From Chitinophagaceae bacterium (GTDB taxonomy: Bacteria; Bacteroidota; Bacteroidia; Chitinophagales; Chitinophagaceae): a stretch of DNA of 6,131 nt. The DNA lies in contig JAICHT010000219.1 in NCBI GenBank assembly GCA_025924755.1, positions 1-6,131 on the forward strand. Reading direction: 5' to 3'. The notes beneath the pieces are model-generated. The model did no database searches. It worked only from the letters and a program-made list of their open reading frames with translations, and had not been told where the DNA came from. Position numbers and translations under genes: made by a program. Of the stretch, positions 1-6,131 are shown piece after piece. Each line of letters opens with the position of its first letter. The stretch's first letter is position 1.

Positions 1-2
1 AT

Positions 3-92
3 ATTGAAGAGGAGCAGAACGGATTGATTGATGCGGACACCGGAGCGCTAAAAGTTCCGGCAGGCCTATTAAAATCAAAAGTGAATCCGTGA
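3..92 (+). CDS. C-terminal end of an unrecognised protein (5' end outside window)
   Basis: An open frame enters from the left edge and reads 29 codons to a TGA at 90-92. The peptide runs IEEEQNGLIDADTG and then ALKVPAGLLKSKVNP. It has an acidic start, a Gly/Asp-rich middle and a short basic tail, and looks like the end of a soluble domain. The other two plus frames hit stops within nine codons. One minus frame is also open to the edge, but it has no reasonable start and an unlikely composition (shadow). I do not recognise the family, so no function is given. The gene converges on the minus-strand lipoprotein gene across a spacer of about 59 bases. That this is a real gene end is an inference from openness and composition only. 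Confidence 0.45.
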   Translation: MEEEQNGLIDADTGALKVPAGLLKSKVNP

Positions 93-151
93 GCAAAATT
101 GATTTATCAGTTAACAGAATCCATTGAAACACCTGCCTGATATGCATTTAC

Positions 152-328
152 TTATTGGCCGTTTTGTGCCCCGGGTTGATTTGGATTATCAGTAGAATGT
201 ATGGTTGTATCTTTTGTGGTGGTAGAATCCTGTGTGGTGGTTTGACTACGATCATTATTGTTACTGCAGGAAACTACTGTTAATGCAACACATGCTGCTA
301 ATAAAAATACCAGTTTATTATTTTTCAT
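152..328 (-). CDS. Small Ser/Thr/Asn-rich lipoprotein, function unknown
   Basis: This is a 58-residue protein. Residues 1-20 form a lipoprotein signal peptide: a basic start (MKNNK), a hydrophobic core (LVFLLAACVALT) and the lipobox V18-V19-S20-C21. Signal peptidase II would cleave before Cys21, which would be lipidated and held in the inner or outer membrane. The mature part is only 38 residues. It is almost free of hydrophobic residues and rich in Thr, Asn, Gln, Asp and Ser, so it is probably disordered. After the Cys comes S-N-N-N-D-R, which has only one acidic residue and is a poor match to the acidic surface-export signals known in Bacteroidota. An in-frame ATG 39 bases upstream (365-367) would add MLTFYILLNKMII and place extra hydrophobic residues before the basic start. 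I chose the ATG at 326-328 because it gives a textbook signal peptide, and because the upstream alternative lies inside a terminator-like hairpin. No domain is recognisable. It is a common style of Bacteroidota orphan lipoprotein. Confidence 0.7.
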   Translation of the reverse strand: MKNNKLVFLLAACVALTVVSCSNNNDRSQTTTQDSTTTKDTTIHSTDNPNQPGAQNGQ

Positions 329-358
329 AATTATCATTTTGTTTAATAAAATATAGAA

Positions 359-381
359 AGTAAGCACCGGGTAGTGCTACT
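359..381 (-). terminator. Possible rho-independent terminator of the methyltransferase gene
   Basis: Read on the minus strand, AGTAGCAC pairs with GTGCTTACT around the six-base loop TACCCG. This gives 4 bp (GCAC/GTGC), a single bulged T, and a further 4 bp (AGTA/TACT). The hairpin is followed by a T-rich stretch (TTCTATATTTTATT). It sits about 30 bases past the methyltransferase stop and just before the lipoprotein start, where a terminator would be expected. The stem is short and the T-run is interrupted, so it may be weak or only attenuating, and read-through into the lipoprotein gene is possible. No separate promoter for the lipoprotein gene is obvious. Confidence 0.4.
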
Positions 382-411
382 GTTGATTAAAATTAAACTT
401 TTAGGATCATT

Positions 412-1257
412 TTATTTATCGCCACTCACAATATAAGCTTCGTATGCAAGACTCAGTTTTCCATTATCTGCCAGCCGGGTGCATTTTACAAAAACGTCTT
501 TTTTTATCTTTTCTTTCATAGGCTCATCTGCTTTGCTCATAGCCATTTTTACCGGTGGCGCTATTTCATTCATCATTAACCAATATTCATCAGCCCCTGT
601 GTATTCCACTTCTCCGTTTATAGTATATTCTTCCACATTTTTAAAACCGGCTTTTTGCAATAGCTCTTTTATAAGACCAGGTTTGGCGCAGCGAAACATC
701 CCAGGAGCATCGGGTGGTGGTTGCGGCATTTCAAAGTTATTAGCAACAGTGCTCATCATAATAGTTATCCATGGGTTGTTTTCGGGCCGGCCCCAAACAG
801 CCGTAGCCATTTTGCCACCGGTACGTAACACCCGGTACATTTCTGTAGCAGCTACCTGCATATCCGGGAAAAACATAAATCCCATGCGGCAGCTTAGTTT
901 ATTAAAAGAATCATTTTCAAAAGGAAGGTCACATACATCTGCCGTTTGAACCTTAAAATTGGTTAGGCCTTTTTCCGCTGCATTTGCTTTCGCTATTTCC
1001 ATCATCTGTTCGGAAATATCTGTGGCGATTACGTTCCCTTTTTTTGCCAACGTTGCAATGGTTAAAGAAGGCTCGCCGGTACCGGACGCAATATCCAAAA
1101 CCGTATCCGTTTCCTGTATATTCAGTTTGTTAATGATAGCGTCTCCCATAGGTTGCAAAAACTTCATAGTAAAAGCATTCCACTTTTTCCAGGCACCGGA
1201 ATATTGATTCCAGGAAGCCCGCTGTTGTTCCCGGATTTCTTCTAATTGAACATTCAT
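412..1257 (-). CDS. Class I SAM-dependent methyltransferase (UbiE/Methyltransf_11-like)
   Basis: This 281-residue soluble protein carries a Rossmann-type methyltransferase fold. Visible motifs are: motif I, VLDIASGTG, at about residues 53-61 (SAM-binding glycine loop); an acidic residue closing strand 2, IATD with D80 (ribose contact); a TADVCDLPF segment at 105-113 with D106 (adenine side); the strand 4 region around 118-130; and the post-motif RVLRTGGKM at 142-150. The closest general resemblance is to the UbiE/Methyltransf_11 or _25 group, which methylates small molecules such as quinones or sterols. The C-terminal third (from about 160) contains a Pro-rich segment (MPQPPPDAPGMF, 177-188) and a Phe/Tyr/Met-rich region, likely the substrate pocket. 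The substrate cannot be told from sequence, and no quinone or other pathway genes are adjacent. Bacteroidota UbiE proper is shorter (about 240 residues), so I do not call it ubiE. The ATG at 1255-1257 has no Shine-Dalgarno, as is usual for the phylum. A likely promoter lies upstream at 1321-1351. Confidence 0.85.
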   Translation of the reverse strand: MNVQLEEIREQQRASWNQYSGAWKKWNAFTMKFLQPMGDAIINKLNIQETDTVLDIASGTGEPSLTIATLAKKGNVIATDISEQMMEIAKANAAEKGLTNFKVQTADVCDLPFENDSFNKLSCRMGFMFFPDMQVAATEMYRVLRTGGKMATAVWGRPENNPWITIMMSTVANNFEMPQPPPDAPGMFRCAKPGLIKELLQKAGFKNVEEYTINGEVEYTGADEYWLMMNEIAPPVKMAMSKADEPMKEKIKKDVFVKCTRLADNGKLSLAYEAYIVSGDK

Positions 1258-1320
1258 TTTGTAAAAGGTTTATAAAGTGGAGAATTGCAAAAAGCCGTTT
1301 AAATAGCGTAGAATGTTTAA

Positions 1321-1351
1321 GAAAGTTACAGCTTGATTTCAAAATTTCAAA
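1321..1351 (-). promoter_or_regulatory. Probable Bacteroidota-type promoter for the methyltransferase gene
   Basis: On the minus strand there is TTTG (1351-1348), a 19-base spacer and TAACTTTC (1328-1321). The Bacteroidota sigma-ABfr consensus is TTTG, a spacer of about 19 bases and TAnnTTTG, so the -33 box is exact and the -7 box has one mismatch (final G to C). This would place the transcript start near 1314-1316 and a leader of about 58 bases before the ATG. The spacer and -33 box overlap a tandem ATTTCAAA repeat. This is inferred from pattern match and position only. Confidence 0.45.
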
Positions 1352-1457
1352 ATTCGATATTGGAATAGCTCTATAAAATTTTCTAATACCTCATTTGAAA
1401 TAGTGTCCTGTTCTGCCTTTGTTCCATATGCAATAAGGGCTAATAACAAAACATTAT

Positions 1458-1490
1458 TTTATATATAACGGGATACACCGAATAATTTTG
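1458..1490 (+). promoter_or_regulatory. Probable Bacteroidota-type promoter for the channel gene
   Basis: TAATTTTG at 1483-1490 matches the Bacteroidota -7 element TAnnTTTG exactly. A weak -33 box (TTTA, 1458-1461) lies 21 bases upstream. The transcript would start near 1496, leaving a leader of about 40 bases before the GTG start at 1538. The perfect -7 box and its position just upstream of a gene support it, while the imperfect -33 box weakens it. Confidence 0.45.
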
Positions 1491-1537
1491 AATCTTTGAC
1501 CAGCAACAATATCCTTTTAATCATCAGTTTATAAAAA

Positions 1538-3946
1538 GTGAAAAGAAGATTTTACCGGTTACTTTATAATAGTGCATATGCTTTAGTGTCTTTCATTTTT
1601 ATAGCGGCATCGTTTAGTGCATATGGCCAGCATGTACATGATACCACCAGCTTTAGTAAAGCTTTAGCAGAGAAGCAGGATTTGGTGTTTTCTGATAGCT
1701 TGTTGAATACAATCGGCATTGATAGTTTGCTCAATAAGATCGAATATGTGCATACCACGATCAATAAAATTAATAATACCACAACTTATGGATTTGATAC
1801 AAAAGATATCGATGCCAACTTCCCGGAGATTGACTCCAGTATTGATATCATTGATGCCAACTTGTCGCTATATAACCGGGTGCTGGATGTAAAGAACCTG
1901 CAAATGTTCAATGTGCTATTGGCCGATATGCAGGACCAGCTATCGGAATGGCGCAACTCTTTGTTTCAATATAACAAAGACCTGGTAAGTATGAATGCGC
2001 AAATGAATTCGTTCAAAAACGATGCTATCTTAACCAGGCTGATGGCGGATACCGCTTTTGAAAACTTATATGCGGCCGAACTGACGGATCTGAAAAATGA
2101 CTGGATGCTTGCTCAAAAAGCAACAGGCGGAAGCCTTGCCAAAATGAATGAGTTGCAGGCGCAACTTTCCAGCGAATATTTTGAAACCATTGACCTTAAA
2201 ACAAAGGTAAGAGGACTGCTACGCAAGATGGGCACAAAAGCCATGGGACAAGAATACAGTTACCTGTGGAGAGTTAAAAACGATTCCTTAAACCAGGTAA
2301 AGCAATTAAGAGACCTTTCAAAAAAATCGTACGAAGGACAAAGAAGAATACTGGCGTATTACTTTCAAAGAAATTGGGACGACCAGCTATGGCTTTTTTT
2401 ATCAGGCTTGTTGTTTTTTATATGGGTATTCCGGAGCTTTAAAATTTTAGAAAAATACAGCGAACAAGGTACTGCTACTGGCTTTACATCCACATTCATA
2501 AAAAAGTTTTCTATACTGGCTACGCTGATTGTGATGTTTACCATCGCTCCTTTTTTTGATATACACCCTCCTACCGCATATGTGGATATTATGGAGTTCT
2601 TTTTGGTAATTGCGCTTACCCTGTTGCTTTGGAGGCGCTGGCCCAAAGAGTTGTTTTATTGTTGGCTGATCATTGGCTTATTGTATATTGTTTTTTCTTT
2701 TACGGGCACTTTTCTCACGCCGCGACTGGGTTTCCGGTTAATGCTTTTAGCAATCAATATGGCCTCTATTTTTTTTGGTTTGTATTGGGTAAGAGAAATA
2801 AAAAAATTCACGCTTCCCTTTTCTTCCATGATAAAGGTGGTTTCGTACATCTATATTGTTTTAAATTTTGCAGCAGTGCTTTGCAATCTTTTTGGCAGAC
2901 TCAGCCTTGCAAAAGTATTTAGTATAACCGCTATTTATGGCCTGACGCAAATGGTAGGTTTAACGGTTTTCATCCAGATTATATTGGAAGCTTTTGAATT
3001 ACAAACAAAGGTCAATAAATTAAGAGGCGGCATTACGGCCCGATTAAATTTTGACAGGATAGAACGCTTATTGCGCCGGGCTTTGATACTTTTATCGGTT
3101 TGTATATGGGCGATTGTTTTTACTATTAGTTTAAATCTATATAATCGGCTGTTCCGGACATTAATGATCTTTTTAAATAAACCCAGGAATATAGGCAACA
3201 CTTCCTTCGAAATTGGCAATATCCTATTGTTTATCGTTATCATTTATATATCCAATTTGCTGCAACAAGGTATCGGTTCGCTATATGGAAAGTCGGAAAG
3301 CACCTGGGATCCGGAAGTACGAAAAAATGGATCGCGGCTGGCTATGACGCGGCTGGTACTGATAATCATGGGGTTTTTATTAGCGGTGGCGGCATCCGGT
3401 CTTCCTATTGATAAAATAACCATTGTATTGGGGGCTTTAGGCGTCGGCATTGGCCTTGGTTTGCAAAGTATCGTCAACAACCTCGTTTCCGGTGTTATAT
3501 TAATATTCGAACAGCCTTTCCGTATTGGCGATTATATTGAGCTGGGCGATAAAAAAGGACGTGTATTGGATATTGGCATTCGCAGCAGTAAATTATTAAT
3601 GGAAGAAGGCGCTGAGGTGATTATGCCGAATGGCGATTTATTAAGTGGCCGTGTTATTAACTGGACGTTGCGAAACGATGATGTCCGGGTAGAACTGCCT
3701 ATAAATGTAGGTCCGGGACAGTCATTTGCGGAACTGCAACAATTAATAACAGAAGTATTAAAACATAGCGATTCCGTTTTAAAAAATGCGCCGCCTGAAA
3801 TTTTGTTGACTGCTATTACAGATAAAGCAATGAGCCTCCGCATATTGGTTTGGATCAATAATGTGCACCAGGTGCAATTGATAAAAAGCGAGTTGCTGAA
3901 TAAAATTTATCAGCAACTTATTCAACATCAAATTCAGCTAATATAG
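1538..3946 (+). CDS. MscS-family mechanosensitive ion channel, large MscK-like form
   Basis: This 802-residue inner-membrane channel is expected to open under membrane tension and release solutes during hypo-osmotic shock. The start is GTG at 1538: an in-frame TAA at 1532-1534 rules out a longer protein, and the next Met (residue 123) would lose the signal peptide. Residues 1-30 are a signal peptide with likely cleavage at AYG|Q. About 31-275 form a mostly helical, partly coiled-coil-like extracytoplasmic region. I then count roughly eleven membrane segments (near 283, 322, 350, 371, 400, 431, 460, 512, 558, 602 and 625-657). The last is the MscS pore helix, with the Gly/Ala-rich LGALGVGIGLGLQSIVNNL (631-649) and then SGVILIFEQPFRIGDYIEL. 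The beta domain follows (about 667-713), including IMPNGDLLSGRVINW (695-709), matching the PNG..I.NW region of MscS. A short alpha/beta C-terminal domain ends the protein. E. coli MscK and YbdG/YjeP-type relatives share the plan of an extracytoplasmic domain, many helices and an MscS core. MscK is longer (about 1120 residues), so the gene symbol is withheld. No partner gene is adjacent. Confidence 0.92.
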   Translation: MKRRFYRLLYNSAYALVSFIFIAASFSAYGQHVHDTTSFSKALAEKQDLVFSDSLLNTIGIDSLLNKIEYVHTTINKINNTTTYGFDTKDIDANFPEIDSSIDIIDANLSLYNRVLDVKNLQMFNVLLADMQDQLSEWRNSLFQYNKDLVSMNAQMNSFKNDAILTRLMADTAFENLYAAELTDLKNDWMLAQKATGGSLAKMNELQAQLSSEYFETIDLKTKVRGLLRKMGTKAMGQEYSYLWRVKNDSLNQVKQLRDLSKKSYEGQRRILAYYFQRNWDDQLWLFLSGLLFFIWVFRSFKILEKYSEQGTATGFTSTFIKKFSILATLIVMFTIAPFFDIHPPTAYVDIMEFFLVIALTLLLWRRWPKELFYCWLIIGLLYIVFSFTGTFLTPRLGFRLMLLAINMASIFFGLYWVREIKKFTLPFSSMIKVVSYIYIVLNFAAVLCNLFGRLSLAKVFSITAIYGLTQMVGLTVFIQIILEAFELQTKVNKLRGGITARLNFDRIERLLRRALILLSVCIWAIVFTISLNLYNRLFRTLMIFLNKPRNIGNTSFEIGNILLFIVIIYISNLLQQGIGSLYGKSESTWDPEVRKNGSRLAMTRLVLIIMGFLLAVAASGLPIDKITIVLGALGVGIGLGLQSIVNNLVSGVILIFEQPFRIGDYIELGDKKGRVLDIGIRSSKLLMEEGAEVIMPNGDLLSGRVINWTLRNDDVRVELPINVGPGQSFAELQQLITEVLKHSDSVLKNAPPEILLTAITDKAMSLRILVWINNVHQVQLIKSELLNKIYQQLIQHQIQLI

Positions 3947-4286
3947 CGGAAGGGAAGCAATATGTAAAGAGTGGCAAGAAAAAGAGTTTACCTGTATTTT
4001 TTATACTTTTGGTTGAGTATTTCACCGAGTATTTATAAAACATCATTTTGACTGGCTCCATATAAAAAAGAGCTATTGTGTAACTGCCGGGGAAATGCTT
4101 TTAAGCAGTAGTTGATAATATTCGCAGCATGTTGTATTATTATATCCGTTTTGCATTTACAAAATTACATACATGAAACATGCACTTCTTGCACACTATG
4201 TAAGCTGGCCAACGATTCTGTGTCATGCAATAGCGATCCATTGAAACCACTAAAATTCATAGTATATAACTTATCATCAAGCCGCT
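3947..4286. other. 340-base intergenic spacer without a convincing gene
   Basis: The spacer between the channel and kinase genes is AT-rich, and no coding frame, tRNA or other RNA gene is recognisable. Just past the channel stop, GTAAA (3964-3968) can pair with TTTAC (3987-3991) ahead of a run of six T (3997-4002). This is a very weak terminator candidate because of its 5-bp stem and 18-base loop. TACTTTTG at 4004-4011 matches the Bacteroidota -7 box TAnnTTTG, but no TTTG lies at the right distance upstream, and it is about 275 bases from the kinase start. ACTGC/GCAGT (around 4083 to 4108) forms another small stem with a long loop. The kinase promoter is therefore not located with confidence. 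Confidence 0.5.
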
Positions 4287-5633
4287 ATGTCTATTGAACC
4301 TTTTATAGCTTTCTTTCTTATCCGCTACCTTAAAAAGTGTATAAAGGATTCGCCACAACTTGCTAAGTGGGATCAAATCTTTTCTTATACCACTTACGCA
4401 ATAATATCGCTGTTCATTATTGATGCAGTCCTTCATAATAACCTGGCGATAGCCTGGATATGGCACGCGTTAATGCTGGTAGTTTTCTGGCATGTTTTCA
4501 ATAAAGAGGAATTTACTCCGGCCCGGCCCTTTATAGTTGCATTTGTGCCTTTGGTCATTCTGTTGATTGCCAGTGATTTGGTAAAAACGATCAATATTGA
4601 TCTTTATCATAATATAGAAAATTATATCGGCTTTGCATATCCTTTTGCTATTGTCTGGCTGATTGCCATGTGGATTATTGCCCGAAAGCAAAAGAAAGCG
4701 CTTGATAAAGAACGGGAAATCAGGCAACAGGAAGAGCAGCAAAACAAAATTGTAGCCGCCCGGAAAGCCGAGCTTGAAGAACTGGTAGCTGCACGAACTT
4801 CGGAATTAACTTACCAAAAAGAAGAACTGGAACATGCCTTGGCAGATTTAAAAACCACGCAGGCACAGCTGATACAGAAAGAGAAGATGGCTTCGCTTGG
4901 CGAGCTTACCGCCGGTATTGCACACGAAATTCAAAACCCACTCAACTTTGTCAATAACTTTTCAGAAGTAAGTGTAGAGTTGGTTCAGGAACTGGAAAAA
5001 GAAGTATCGGAAGGCAATAAGGAGGAAATGATGGCCATCACGAGCAACATCAAACAAAACCTTCAAAAAGTAGTAGCGCATGGCAAGCGGGCAGATGCGA
5101 TTGTAAAAGGTATGTTGCAGCACAGCAGGGTAAGTTCCGGGCAAAAGGAAGCCACCGATATAAATGCCTTAACAGATGAATACCTGCGCTTAAGCTATCA
5201 TGGCCTGCGGGCAAAAGACAAAAGTTTTAACGCTACTATCAAAACACAGTTTGACGAGCAAATAGGAAAGGCAAATGTGGTATCGCAGGATTTGGGCCGC
5301 GTGCTGCTCAATCTATTCAATAATGCTTTCTATGCAGTAACTGACAGGAGAAACAACTCTGTTGGCGCCTATGAACCTACCGTTTTTGTTACTACTAAAA
5401 AAGCGGGTAATAAAATAAAAATCTGTGTGAGGGACAATGGAATGGGCATTCCGCAAAAAGCTATGGATAAAATTTTCCAGCCTTTCTTCACCACGAAACC
5501 TACTGGGGAAGGAACAGGACTGGGACTTTCCTTAAGCTATGACATTATTACAAAAGGGCACAGCGGCGAACTGAAGGTAGATACCCGCGAAGGAGAATAC
5601 ACCGAGTTTACTGTTATTATTCCTGCAACCTAA
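4287..5633 (+). CDS. Membrane sensor histidine kinase (HisKA-HATPase), orphan
   Basis: This 448-residue two-component sensor kinase autophosphorylates a histidine and passes the phosphate to a response regulator. Domains in order: about four membrane helices (near 34-50, 55-71, 81-98 and 113-132) with almost no soluble loops; a long charged coiled coil (133-200, including the KAELEELVAARTSELTYQ signalling helix); the dimerisation/phosphoacceptor domain with H-box GELTAGIAHEIQNP (205-218) and phosphorylated H213; and a HATPase domain. The HATPase domain has the N-box LLNLFNNAFYAV (340-351), G1 box VRDNGMGIP (381-389), F-box IFQPFFTTK (396-404) and G2 box GEGTGLGLSL (407-416). All key residues for ATP binding and phosphotransfer are present, so it should be active. 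The H-box type is like the NtrB/ZraS group. The signal is unknown, since there is no PAS, HAMP, Cache or periplasmic domain, and the helices themselves may sense membrane state. No response regulator gene is adjacent, so its partner is probably elsewhere. The ATG at 4287 is the first start after an in-frame TAG (4260-4262). Confidence 0.93.
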   Translation: MSIEPFIAFFLIRYLKKCIKDSPQLAKWDQIFSYTTYAIISLFIIDAVLHNNLAIAWIWHALMLVVFWHVFNKEEFTPARPFIVAFVPLVILLIASDLVKTINIDLYHNIENYIGFAYPFAIVWLIAMWIIARKQKKALDKEREIRQQEEQQNKIVAARKAELEELVAARTSELTYQKEELEHALADLKTTQAQLIQKEKMASLGELTAGIAHEIQNPLNFVNNFSEVSVELVQELEKEVSEGNKEEMMAITSNIKQNLQKVVAHGKRADAIVKGMLQHSRVSSGQKEATDINALTDEYLRLSYHGLRAKDKSFNATIKTQFDEQIGKANVVSQDLGRVLLNLFNNAFYAVTDRRNNSVGAYEPTVFVTTKKAGNKIKICVRDNGMGIPQKAMDKIFQPFFTTKPTGEGTGLGLSLSYDIITKGHSGELKVDTREGEYTEFTVIIPAT

Positions 5634-5637
5634 AATG

Positions 5638-6131
5638 TTATTTCAACGAAAGCCTGGAAGCGGAAGCTTCATCTAAAAACACAAAACCGTTCGGATGCTT
5701 TTGAAAGATGCTGGCCGGCACCTGGTTGGTAACTTCTCCGTTTATAGCCTTTGCCAGTATAGTGGCTTTTTTGCTACCGGAAGCTATTAGTATAGCCACT
5801 TTAGCTTCCAGCAAATGTTTCAATCCCAGGGTAATCCCTTCATGCAGAGTAGTTGCCTGTGAAAAATATTTTTGTGCCACCGATTTGGTAATTTCATCAA
5901 GCGCCATATGATGTGCATATAAATTGAAACTGGTACCCGGTTCATTTAAACCAATATGCCCATTGAGGCCGACACCTACCAGCATAATATCAATTGGGCC
6001 ATGTGTAAATATCAAATCATCAATACGGCTGCATTCTTTTTCTAAATCTTGTGCCATTGCATTAAAAAAGAAAATTTTGTTTGCATCAATTTTTAAAGGA
6101 TCAAAAAATTGCGTGTACATATAATGTTTAC
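5638..6131 (-). CDS. NagB-family glucosamine/galactosamine-6-phosphate deaminase-isomerase, 5' end outside window
   Basis: The C-terminal 164 codons are visible. The frame stays open through the right edge (upstream codons read K-H-Y before an internal ATG at 6118-6120), so the roughly 80 N-terminal residues are missing. Counting from that internal Met, VGVGLNGHIGLNEPGTSF (48-65) is the NagB active-site loop, with H55 and E60 matching catalytic H143 and E148 of E. coli NagB. Further family segments are the LHEGITLGLKHLLEAK region (92-107), IASGSKKA (112-119) and the ending VPASIFQKHPNGFVFLDEASAS (134-155). The family interconverts amino-sugar 6-phosphates with fructose-6-phosphate plus ammonia (or tagatose-6-phosphate for GalN6P), feeding amino sugars into glycolysis in the cytoplasm. 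The position of catalytic Asp141 in E. coli NagB is Asn here (N53). From memory, other GHIGxNEPGTSF-type members also have Asn there, so activity is not excluded. It could also be a galactosamine-6-phosphate isomerase, so I give no symbol. No sugar-catabolism neighbour is in view. It converges on the kinase gene with four bases between stops. Confidence 0.88.
   Translation of the reverse strand, partial: KHYMYTQFFDPLKIDANKIFFFNAMAQDLEKECSRIDDLIFTHGPIDIMLVGVGLNGHIGLNEPGTSFNLYAHHMALDEITKSVAQKYFSQATTLHEGITLGLKHLLEAKVAILIASGSKKATILAKAINGEVTNQVPASIFQKHPNGFVFLDEASASRLSLK

Larger units (their letters stand above)
1258..1537. other. Divergent intergenic spacer with two promoters and a short repeat
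   Basis: This 280-base gap separates the divergently transcribed methyltransferase and channel genes. It is AT-rich and I find no plausible small gene on either strand. It holds one promoter-like element for each direction (1321-1351 minus, 1458-1490 plus). A tandem pair of ATTTCAAA octamers lies at 1336-1351, with one inverted copy, TTTGAAAT, at 1394-1401. The octamers fall in the methyltransferase promoter, so they could be an operator, but runs like this also arise by chance in AT-rich DNA. Confidence 0.5.

Noticed and set aside
105..142. Inverted repeat TATCAG/CTGATA between the left-edge gene and the lipoprotein gene
   Set aside because: Six base pairs with a 26-base loop and no T-run on either side is too weak to call a terminator.
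479..1207. Two plus-strand open frames opposite the methyltransferase
   Set aside because: They lie entirely antisense to a gene with clear SAM-binding motifs, and their translations have no recognisable motif.
1130..1342. Minus-strand 70-residue open frame overlapping the methyltransferase start
   Set aside because: It overlaps the real coding sequence in another frame and runs through the predicted promoter. The composition looks non-coding.
3964..4002. Terminator for the channel gene
   Set aside because: The stem is only five A/T-rich pairs with an 18-base loop. A T-run follows, but the hairpin would hardly be stable, so it is mentioned only in the spacer entry.
4112..4297. Possible 61-residue plus-strand ORF upstream of the kinase, Cys-rich (CTSCTLCK)
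   Set aside because: It needs a TTG start, overlaps the kinase start, has no promoter or ribosome site and no recognisable family. The Cys cluster is probably chance in an AT-rich spacer.
5657..5670. Hairpin GAAGC-GGAA-GCTTC as a bidirectional terminator
   Set aside because: It is inside the nagB-like coding sequence, has five pairs and lacks a following T-run on the plus strand. The palindrome is explained by codons for Glu-Ala-Ser-Ala-Ser.
1..6131. A novel defence, mobile or CRISPR-like system
   Set aside because: All sizeable genes belong to familiar housekeeping or envelope families. There are no transposase, integrase, nuclease or toxin-antitoxin motifs and no spaced repeats.

Overview
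The window looks like ordinary chromosomal DNA from a member of the Bacteroidota, most likely near the Chitinophagaceae (inferred). The reasons are: AT-rich spacers; starts without Shine-Dalgarno sequences but with A-rich leaders; promoter-like sequences fitting the Bacteroidota pattern TTTG-N17-23-TAnnTTTG; a short lipoprotein with a V-V-S-C lipobox; and a histidine kinase with the H-box wording (GELTAGIAHEIQNPLNFVNN) that is very common in that group.

Layout, left to right: (a) the last 29 codons of an unrecognised plus-strand gene, ending at 92; (b) a minus-strand gene for a 58-residue Ser/Thr/Asn-rich lipoprotein (152-328); (c) a minus-strand class I SAM-dependent methyltransferase (412-1257), with a terminator-like hairpin between it and the lipoprotein gene; (d) a 280-base divergent spacer carrying one plausible promoter for each direction; (e) a plus-strand 802-residue MscS-family mechanosensitive channel of MscK-like build (1538-3946), with a GTG start; (f) a 340-base spacer with no convincing gene; (g) a plus-strand 448-residue membrane histidine kinase (4287-5633) with no response regulator beside it; (h) the C-terminal 164 codons of a minus-strand NagB-family sugar-phosphate isomerase/deaminase (5638 to the window end), which meets the kinase tail to tail with only four bases between the stop codons.

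The genes do not form an obvious pathway or operon. The neighbours are mostly divergent or convergent, so each is probably its own transcription unit. The channel (release of solutes on osmotic downshock) and the kinase (sensing through a four-helix membrane module) are both envelope functions, but nothing in the sequence ties them together. I found no mobile element, CRISPR array, RNA gene, phage gene or recognisable defence system. The points most worth a second look are the Asn in place of the usual catalytic Asp in the NagB-like protein, the tightly convergent kinase/nagB-like 3' ends, and the repeat-containing divergent promoter region.
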